From Yersinia bercovieri ATCC 43970 (GTDB lineage Bacteria; Pseudomonadota; Gammaproteobacteria; Enterobacterales; Enterobacteriaceae), in the NCBI RefSeq assembly GCF_013282745.1, contig NZ_CP054044.1, positions 4,154,001-4,218,000 on the forward strand: a DNA stretch of 64,000 bases, given 5' to 3'. Below are positions 58,318-64,000 of this stretch, in pieces (within the stretch, counting starts at the first letter, position 1; every line of letters begins with the position of its first letter). Position numbers and translations under genes: made by a program. A model generated the notes under the pieces. The model was not told the origin of the DNA, ran no database searches, and saw nothing but the letters and a program-made list of their open reading frames with translations.

Positions 58318-59000
58318 AGTTCAGCCCTCTTCACCCCTTGGGAATAGCGCCGTTCCAACCATAGCAATACACCATTTGATAGCGTGGTGAAGATCAGATA
58401 AACCGCACCCGCCACTAGAGCAAAGAAGAAGGGTTGATAGGTCCCCTTTCCCGCCAACTGGGTTGCTTTAACCACATCATTTAATCCCAAAATAGAGACC
58501 AATGCTGTTGCTTTTAAAATGACTTGCCAGTTATTACCAATACCTGGTAGTGCATAGCGCATCATCGCCGGAAACATAATTCGGCGGAAAATCTGGCTTG
58601 GGGTGAAACCAAATGCGGTGGCCGCTTCAATTTGGCCGGCAGGAACCGCCATATAAGCACCACGGAAGGTTTCCGTGAAATAAGCACCATAGATAAAGCC
58701 GAGGGTAATAATCCCGGCGGAGAGAGGGTCTATATTGATTTGTTCAAAACCGAGCGATTCAGTCACGCTATTTAGGGTTATTTGCAAACCATAGAAGATA
58801 AGCAGCATTAAAACTAAATCCGGTACACCGCGAATAAGCGTGGTGTAGCACTCAAATAAGCCAGATAACAGCCGATTTGATGATAACTTTCCACCGGCAC
58901 CCATCAGGCCGATAATCACTGACAGCAGCACTGAGCACAATGCTAACTCCAGCGTCACCAGCGCACCCTCAAATATCAGTTTCGAATATCCATCCAGCAT
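58314..59000 (-). CDS. hisQ: Histidine ABC transporter permease HisQ
   Basis: The 228-residue permease has five hydrophobic segments, RGVPDLVLMLLIFYG, and the EAA loop GQIEAATAFGFTPSQIFRRIMFPAMM. It is paired with HisM. A 104-bp gap separates it from hisJ, enough for processing or an attenuating hairpin. Confidence 0.95.
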   Translation of the reverse strand: MLDGYSKLIFEGALVTLELALCSVLLSVIIGLMGAGGKLSSNRLLSGLFECYTTLIRGVPDLVLMLLIFYGLQITLNSVTESLGFEQINIDPLSAGIITLGFIYGAYFTETFRGAYMAVPAGQIEAATAFGFTPSQIFRRIMFPAMMRYALPGIGNNWQVILKATALVSILGLNDVVKATQLAGKGTYQPFFFALVAGAVYLIFTTLSNGVLLWLERRYSQGVKRAEL

Positions 59001-59104
59001 CTGGGTTATCCTGTTTTACTGAGTAAGGAGTCTGGTAAATGACTATTATTAAGTACCCTTAGTGACCCCTGCCGGAATAGACAGGGGCCATGACGGCAAT
59101 AGAA

Positions 59105-59887
59105 TTAACCGCCGTAAACATCAAAATCGAAATATTTTTTCGCCAGTTTGTCGTAAGTGCCATCTTTACGCATTTCGGCAAAGGCTTTATCCAACGCGGC
59201 TTTCAGTTCTGCATCATCTTTACGCAAGCCCATTCCGGTGCCTACGCCAAAGAATTGATCATTTTTAACTGACGGCCCAGCAAAGGCGTAGCCTTTACCG
59301 ACCTCTTGTTTCAGGAAACCCTCACTGCCCGCCACTTCATCCTGGAAAGCGGTGTCAATGCGACCTGAAGCCAGGTCAGCGTAGATCAAGTCCTGGTTTT
59401 GATAGGCAACAACATCGATGCCTTTGGGCTGCCATTCAGCATTGGCGAATGCTTCCTGAGTCGACCCTTGTAACACGCCAACACGTTTGCCCTTCAAGGC
59501 CACCAAAGTCGGTTCGATCTTGCTATCTTTTGGCGCAATTAAGCGGGCATTGGCGGCGTAAAGTTTGTCGGTGAAGGCAATCTCTTTTTGCCGTTTTTCA
59601 GTGATGGAGAGCGAGGAGATAATGGCATCAATTTTTTTAGCTTTGAGTGATGGAATTAATGCATCGAAGTCACTCTCAACAAAAGTACATTTAGTATCAA
59701 TGCGTTTGCATAACTCTTTTGCTATATCGATATCAAAACCGACCAGTTCACCACTGGCATTTTTAGATTCAAATGGTTCATAAGTGGGATCAGTACCAAT
59801 CTTGACATCTTTAGGAATGGCAGCAAAAGCACTGCTCGCGGCAGCCAATGCTAAAACTAAAGGAAGAACCAGAATCTTCTTATTCAT
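59105..59887 (-). CDS. hisJ: Histidine-binding periplasmic protein HisJ
   Basis: The 260-residue protein has a signal peptide ([22 protein letters not shown], mature [21 protein letters not shown]). The body [53 protein letters not shown] and the C-terminus [13 protein letters not shown] are close to E. coli HisJ. Cys60 and Cys67 in [10 protein letters not shown] form the conserved disulfide. Only one binding protein is present; E. coli has argT beside hisJ. TGAGGATT precedes ATG 59887. Confidence 0.95.
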   Translation of the reverse strand: MNKKILVLPLVLALAAASSAFAAIPKDVKIGTDPTYEPFESKNASGELVGFDIDIAKELCKRIDTKCTFVESDFDALIPSLKAKKIDAIISSLSITEKRQKEIAFTDKLYAANARLIAPKDSKIEPTLVALKGKRVGVLQGSTQEAFANAEWQPKGIDVVAYQNQDLIYADLASGRIDTAFQDEVAGSEGFLKQEVGKGYAFAGPSVKNDQFFGVGTGMGLRKDDAELKAALDKAFAEMRKDGTYDKLAKKYFDFDVYGG

Positions 59888-59983
59888 ACATAATCCTCAA
59901 ATTGATTTTCGATGCCATAAAGCACGTTAGATTTCTGCACAGCCCAGAGTTTTCTTAAATTAATAGCTTTTCATAGATCAATT

Positions 59984-59999
59984 TGCAGTAATCGTGCCA
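59984..59999 (-). promoter_or_regulatory. Sigma-54 promoter of hisJQMP
   Basis: On the minus strand TGGCACGATTACTGCA has GG and GC exactly 10 nt apart, near the RpoN consensus. It lies 97 bp upstream of the hisJ start. Confidence 0.75.
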
Positions 60000-60107
60000 G
60001 TAATTATCTGGAGGGAAAGCAGATTCCATCACTGCTTTCTTAGCACGATCATCACTAAATCAGGGCATCAGGCTATGAACAGAAATCAAATTGGCAATTT
60101 ATATCAC

Positions 60108-60141
60108 AGCACAGATCGTGCAACGGGATCATTATGGTGCA
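60108..60141. promoter_or_regulatory. NtrC-like sites upstream of hisJ
   Basis: AGCACAGATCGTGCAA (60108-60123) and GGGATCATTATGGTGCA (60125-60141; its right 12 bases match the NtrC consensus) lie about 115-155 bp upstream of the sigma-54 -12 element. They suggest nitrogen-limitation control. The remainder of 59888-60197 has no gene. Confidence 0.55.
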
Positions 60142-60197
60142 TTACTCGCCCCATTTCAGTGCGATGTTGCACAAATGTATCAATTAAGTGGGAAATG

Positions 60198-60770
60198 TTA
60201 ATTATGGCCTTGCCAACGAACAAAAAGATCTTCAGGTAGCTCAATATCAAATTGATCGATAACCCGATTAACGGTCTGATCAACAATGTCCTGAATGGTT
60301 TGAGGGTGGTGATAGAACGCAGGCATCGGGGGCATAATCACCGCACCCAACTCAGCGGCCTGCACCATCAGCCGTAAATGGCCTAAATGTAGCGGGGTTT
60401 CGCGAACACACAGCAGCAATGGCCGGCGCTCTTTCAATATCACATCAGCAGCACGAGTCAATAATCCATCGGTGTAGCTATGGACAATGCCAGATAAGGT
60501 TTTGATTGAGCAGGGTAAAATAACCATGCCATGGGTCTTGAATGACCCCGAGGAGATACAAGCCGCAATGTCTCGTGAGTCATGCACCACATCCGCCAGC
60601 GCCTGCACATCCTTAACACTGAATTCGGTTTCAAGCGCCAGAGTCTGACGCGCCGCATGACTGAGAATCAAATGCGTTTCCACGCCCTCGACATGTTGCA
60701 GCACCTGTAACAGCCGCACGCCATAGATGGCCCCGCTGGCACCACTGATACCGATAATAAGTCGTTTCAT
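60198..60770 (-). CDS. ubiX: Flavin prenyltransferase UbiX
   Basis: The 190-residue flavoprotein makes prenylated FMN, the cofactor of UbiD decarboxylase in ubiquinone synthesis. Conserved: IIGISGASGAIYG, the active-site SSGSF segment, MVILPCSIKTLSGI, LLCVRETPLH and MPPMPAFYHHP. Start ATG 60770 (MKRLIIGISG) with GAGGCAG upstream; a GTG at 60785 is unlikely. Downstream of purF as in E. coli. Confidence 0.95.
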   Translation of the reverse strand: MKRLIIGISGASGAIYGVRLLQVLQHVEGVETHLILSHAARQTLALETEFSVKDVQALADVVHDSRDIAACISSGSFKTHGMVILPCSIKTLSGIVHSYTDGLLTRAADVILKERRPLLLCVRETPLHLGHLRLMVQAAELGAVIMPPMPAFYHHPQTIQDIVDQTVNRVIDQFDIELPEDLFVRWQGHN

Positions 60771-60910
60771 GGAACACTGCCTCACACTGACATTATGCTT
60801 TTCAAACTAAGCATAACATAAAGAAATAGGGGCAAACTTTGCCGTATCAGGCAGGGATTAGCAAGTTATAGCCACTCACTCTCGACTGTTTTGCCGATGA
60901 ATCGATAACA

Positions 60911-60950
60911 AAAAAGGTGCACCGCGCCTGAGCGCAGGTTGCACCTTTTT
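60911..60950 (-). terminator. Rho-independent terminator of purF
   Basis: AAAAAGGTGCA and TGCACCTTTTT pair as an 11-bp stem with an 18-nt GC-rich loop that itself can pair. On the minus strand it ends in a T run, 96 nt after the purF stop. Confidence 0.85.
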
Positions 60951-61045
60951 AATTCATTTGCCTTTACCGCTCAAACGGCACTGGATGTACCGGTAGATTT
61001 TGATATGCGGCCTATAGTGCGGCAACTCAAAACACGAGGGAGTAA

Positions 61046-62563
61046 TTACCCTTCATTATGCATTTCAAGATTTTCTGCTTCGTTATGATTACGTAATGCC
61101 TGTGCATCATCGTTACGTAACGACTCCAGATACTCCAGATAGCTCTGATCCACATCTTTGGTGACGTAAACACCATTAAAGACTGAGCACTCAAACTGAG
61201 TGATATCTGGGTTATCTTCGCGTACTGCTTCGATAAGGTCAGGAAGATCCTGGAAAATCAGTGCATCGGCACCAATCAACTGGCGAATCTCGTCCACTTC
61301 GCGGCCATGGGCAATCAACTCATTGGCGCTAGGCATATCGATACCGTACACATTCGGGAAGCGAATCTCAGGAGCGGCAGAAGCAAAATAGACTTTCTTC
61401 GCCCCAGCTTCACGTGCCATCTCGACTATCTGTTCTGAGGTCGTACCACGTACGATTGAGTCATCCACTAATAGCACATTCTTATCGCGGAACTCGGCAC
61501 GGTTGGCGTTCAGTTTGCGGCGCACTGATTTACGGCGCTCTTGCTGGCCCGGCATGATGAAAGTGCGGCCTACATAGCGGTTTTTCACAAACCCCTGACG
61601 ATACGGTTTATCCAGAATACGGGCAATTTCCAGCGCGATATCGCAGGAGGTTTCCGGGATAGGGATAACCACATCAATATCCAGATCTTCCCACTGTTTA
61701 GCAATTTTTGCGCCCAATTTCTGCCCCATGCGCACCCGCGCACTGTAAACAGAAATTTTATCCATAAAGGAGTCAGGACGGGCAAAATAGACATACTCAA
61801 ACAAGCACGGATTGAATTTTGGATTTTCAGCACACTGACGGGTGAACAACTGGCCCTTTTCGGTGATATACACCGCTTCGCCCGGCGCTACATCACGCAG
61901 GAATTCGAAGCCAAGGGTATCAAGTGCCACACTTTCAGAAGCAACCATGTACTCATTACGGCCATCAACCAGGGTGCGTTTACCAATCACCAGCGGACGG
62001 ATGCCGTTAGGGTCACGGAAGGCGACCATGCCGTGGCCGATAATCATCGCGACGCAAGCATAGGCACCACGGATCAACTGATGCGTGGCGGCAACAGCGG
62101 CAAAAATGTTGTCAGATTCCAGCGGGTAGTGTTGGAAACGATCTAATTCACTGGCAAAAATATTCAGCAGAATTTCTGAGTCAGAGGTGGTGTTCACATG
62201 ACGGCGAGAAACTTCGAATAATTTCTTTCTCAGTTGGTGAGCGTTAGTCAAATTTCCGTTATGAGCCAGGGTGATGCCAAACGGTGAGTTAACGTAGAAG
62301 GGCTGAGCCTCGGAAGCACTGGAGCTGCCAGCGGTCGGGTAGCGAACATGGCCAATCCCCATATTCCCCTGTAAGCGCAGCATATGCCGGGTTTCAAATA
62401 CATCCTTCACCAAGCCATTTGCTTTACGCAGCCGGAACCCATTATGGGCATCAATGGTAACGATGCCCGCAGCATCCTGGCCTCGGTGCTGGAGCACCGT
62501 CAGCGCATCATAAATCGACTGGTTTACCGGTGCAAAACCGGCGATACCGACAATACCGCACAT
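61046..62563 (-). CDS. purF: Amidophosphoribosyltransferase PurF
   Basis: The 505-residue enzyme makes 5-phosphoribosylamine, the first purine step. The Ntn glutaminase nucleophile Cys2 is in MCGIVGIAG, so Met1 is removed. The PRPP-binding loop [13 protein letters not shown] is in the C-terminal phosphoribosyltransferase domain. Length equals E. coli PurF. It is 12 bp downstream of cvpA and co-transcribed from the PurR-controlled promoter. Confidence 0.96.
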   Translation of the reverse strand: MCGIVGIAGFAPVNQSIYDALTVLQHRGQDAAGIVTIDAHNGFRLRKANGLVKDVFETRHMLRLQGNMGIGHVRYPTAGSSSASEAQPFYVNSPFGITLAHNGNLTNAHQLRKKLFEVSRRHVNTTSDSEILLNIFASELDRFQHYPLESDNIFAAVAATHQLIRGAYACVAMIIGHGMVAFRDPNGIRPLVIGKRTLVDGRNEYMVASESVALDTLGFEFLRDVAPGEAVYITEKGQLFTRQCAENPKFNPCLFEYVYFARPDSFMDKISVYSARVRMGQKLGAKIAKQWEDLDIDVVIPIPETSCDIALEIARILDKPYRQGFVKNRYVGRTFIMPGQQERRKSVRRKLNANRAEFRDKNVLLVDDSIVRGTTSEQIVEMAREAGAKKVYFASAAPEIRFPNVYGIDMPSANELIAHGREVDEIRQLIGADALIFQDLPDLIEAVREDNPDITQFECSVFNGVYVTKDVDQSYLEYLESLRNDDAQALRNHNEAENLEMHNEG

Positions 62564-62575
62564 GTTGTCTTTTCC

Positions 62576-63085
62576 TCATAAGCCGCTTCGAATCGGTAAT
62601 TGATTCGGTAAGAAACTCGACGTGCTCTGCAGGTAGTCAAAGAACCACCTGATGATATAACTGAACTGCGGGATTAATTGTGACTGTTTCCAGTCTTCAC
62701 TTTGTGAGAAGCCGGTAAACGTGTCGAGAAAGAACAACATGGCTGAGACAATCAGAACACCTCGCAGCGCCCCAAAACAGATCCCCAATACCCTGTCTGT
62801 TCCTGATAACCCGGTACGTTCAACCAGTGAACCAATCACATAGTTAACAATAGCCCCGACGATCAATGTCGCGATGAACAAAATGCCGATGGCAATGCCG
62901 TTACGTACCACTTCATCCTCAAAACGGGTGAAGTAGATAGCAAGGTAAGTGTAAAAATGGCTGGCGACAAAAAACGCACATCCCCATGTTACAAGTGACA
63001 ATGCTTCACGGACAAATCCCCGGATTAAGCTGACTAACGCAGAAAATCCGATAATCCCTATAATGACGTAATCAATCCAGACCAT
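62576..63085 (-). CDS. cvpA: Membrane protein CvpA
   Basis: The 169-residue inner-membrane protein has four hydrophobic segments ([23 protein letters not shown] at the N-terminus). It matches E. coli CvpA, needed for colicin V production or export and for envelope resistance to bile. First gene of cvpA-purF. Confidence 0.94.
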   Translation of the reverse strand: MVWIDYVIIGIIGFSALVSLIRGFVREALSLVTWGCAFFVASHFYTYLAIYFTRFEDEVVRNGIAIGILFIATLIVGAIVNYVIGSLVERTGLSGTDRVLGICFGALRGVLIVSAMLFFLDTFTGFSQSEDWKQSQLIPQFSYIIRWFFDYLQSTSSFLPNQLPIRSGL

Positions 63086-63143
63086 GACTATTCCAATGAC
63101 GAAATCGCCGCTGCATCCTGTTCGCGGCGAATTCTAACAGAAA

Positions 63144-63159
63144 AAGAAAACGTTTGCGT
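63144..63159. promoter_or_regulatory. PurR box upstream of cvpA-purF
   Basis: On the minus strand ACGCAAACGTTTTCTT differs from the PurR consensus ACGCAAACGTTTTCGT at one position. It is 59 bp upstream of cvpA, as in E. coli. Confidence 0.85.
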
Positions 63160-63188
63160 AGGGGTTTCTGACCCCGCGACAAATTAAA

Positions 63189-63221
63189 GTGCGGCGATTT
63201 TAAAAACAACAATCGCCGCAC
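63189..63221 (-). terminator. Terminator-like hairpin after dedD
   Basis: GTGCGGCGATT and AATCGCCGCAC form a perfect 11-bp stem with an 11-nt loop, 54 nt after the dedD stop, followed on the minus strand by TTTAATTT. A small second hairpin, GGGGT-N5-ACCCC, lies at 63161-63175. Confidence 0.65.
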
Positions 63222-63274
63222 AAACTTAGCGCCCAAACCCCGTGCGCACTGACATCCTACTGCTTAGCTAAATC

Positions 63275-64000
63275 TTAACGCCCCGTGCTATAGGGCCTGA
63301 CCTGCCCATTCAGCCCGCTTAATGAATTAAGCTCCGGCAGTGCGGATTGCAGTTTTTGTTTTGATGCATCCGGCCCGACAAATACTCGTGTTATCTGGCC
63401 CTGAACCGGGGTCGCAGGCACCGTAAATGCCCGATGGCCTGACAGGCGCAATGTAGCGACCACCTCATTCACTTTAGCGGCATTTTTGAGCGCCCCCAGT
63501 TGGACGACATAAGCCTGCCCTACCGGTGCCTTCTCTTCTGCGGCCGGTTTGCTCTCCGGCTTAACTTCTGGTTTAACTTCTGGCTTAACCTCCGCTTTAG
63601 GCTTAACTTCCTGCGGTTTTTTCTCTGCCGGAGTCGGTTTGATTTCGACCGGTCGCTTCTCGACAGGTTTCACCTCAATCGGCTTATTTTGCATCGCTGG
63701 CGGTGCAACGATTGTCGGTTCAGATGGCAGGTTACCGGCATCATTAGCGGCTTGAGAGGCGGAGTCATCTTTAGGGACTTCCACCGCTTGCGCTGCACCT
63801 TCTGGTGGCGCGATAGGCAAAGGCTGACTGACCGGTGGAACCGCGTCAATCTCCTGGCTATCACCGGGTTTTGGCACTAATGGGATAGCAGCAAACTCAT
63901 CCTCATAATGCTTCTTTTTACCATCCAGCAGCCCCGGCAGCAAAATCACGCCCAACGCCACCAGAATGATGGTCCCGACTAAACGGTTCTGGAACTTACT
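63275..64000 (-). CDS. dedD: SPOR-domain cell division protein DedD, start outside the window
   Basis: The visible part is 241 codons, beginning SKFQNRLVGTIILVALGV; the initiator codon is just beyond position 64000. An N-terminal membrane anchor (LVGTIILVALGVILLPGLL) is followed by a long Pro/Lys/Glu-rich linker (about 55-150, with VKPEVKPEVKPE-type repeats). A C-terminal SPOR domain (AYVVQLGALKNAAKVNEVVATL to RVFVGPDASKQKLQ) follows, which binds denuded septal peptidoglycan. It matches E. coli DedD and lies upstream of cvpA as there. Confidence 0.95.
   Translation of the reverse strand, partial: SKFQNRLVGTIILVALGVILLPGLLDGKKKHYEDEFAAIPLVPKPGDSQEIDAVPPVSQPLPIAPPEGAAQAVEVPKDDSASQAANDAGNLPSEPTIVAPPAMQNKPIEVKPVEKRPVEIKPTPAEKKPQEVKPKAEVKPEVKPEVKPESKPAAEEKAPVGQAYVVQLGALKNAAKVNEVVATLRLSGHRAFTVPATPVQGQITRVFVGPDASKQKLQSALPELNSLSGLNGQVRPYSTGR

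Noticed and set aside
61541..62146. 201-codon open frame on the plus strand
   Set aside because: Lies entirely antisense to purF, whose conservation explains the open frame.
1..64000. CRISPR arrays, insertion sequences or prophage
   Set aside because: No regularly spaced repeats, transposase, integrase or phage genes were seen on either strand.

Overview
The window is chromosomal DNA of an enterobacterium, most likely Yersinia. The proteins and gene order follow E. coli K-12 over long blocks (yejK-yejL-yejM-proL, dld-pbpG, rhlE-cecR-ybhGFSR, ybhL-moaEDCA-ybhK-uvrB, bioDCFB/bioA-pgl-ybhA, yfcD-yfcE-yfcH-hisPMQJ-ubiX-purF-cvpA-dedD), but those blocks are joined in an order not seen in E. coli. 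It also carries genes typical of Yersinia, such as a class IV adenylate cyclase very like the Y. pestis enzyme. Genus is an inference; no rRNA is present.

Layout. 1-2.9 kb: yejK (cut by the window edge), yejL, yejM and tRNA-Pro(GGG), followed by the decayed 5' end of a Gfo/Idh/MocA oxidoreductase gene. 3.5-10.2 kb: sseA and, convergent to it, a complete urea ABC transporter operon urtABCDE with a sigma-54 promoter and an NtrC-like site. 10.4-15 kb: yehS and a phosphonate-type transporter phnC-phnD-phnE-phnE behind a three-repeat Pho box. 15-22.7 kb: yeaQ, a SUFU-like protein, yajD, cyaB, dld (with a CRP site), pbpG, and two unrecognised small or exported proteins. 22.8-31.6 kb: dusC, rhlE, and the CecR-regulated YbhGFSR exporter. 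31.6-38.8 kb: a long palindromic intergenic element, ybhL, moaEDCA with a Moco riboswitch, ybhK, a VF530-family protein and uvrB with a LexA box. 38.8-45.9 kb: a 1.1 kb gene-free stretch, an orphan UrtE-like ATPase with a broken signature motif, and the divergent biotin genes around a BirA operator. 45.9-51.6 kb: pgl, ybhA, yfcD, yfcE, a stand-alone EAL protein and yfcH. 51.7-56.4 kb: a large A+T-rich toxin-like gene. 56.8-64 kb: hisPMQJ with its own sigma-54 promoter, ubiX, purF, cvpA and dedD (cut by the edge).

The most unusual object is the 1582-residue protein at 51691-56439. It combines a MARTX/TcdB-type C80 cysteine protease domain at its extreme N-terminus, a central hydrophobic translocation-like region and a C-terminal RTX calcium-binding repeat block. 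It has no effector domain in front of the protease and no secretion genes next to it. It sits exactly between yfcH and hisP, which are adjacent in E. coli, has strongly A+T-rich DNA, and lies behind a perfect inverted repeat. It reads as a horizontally acquired, single-gene toxin or surface protein.

A second theme is nutrient-limitation control. The urea and histidine transporter promoters are both sigma-54 type and share a 16-bp upstream motif; the phn transporter has a Pho box; dld/cyaB share a CRP site; cvpA-purF has a PurR box.
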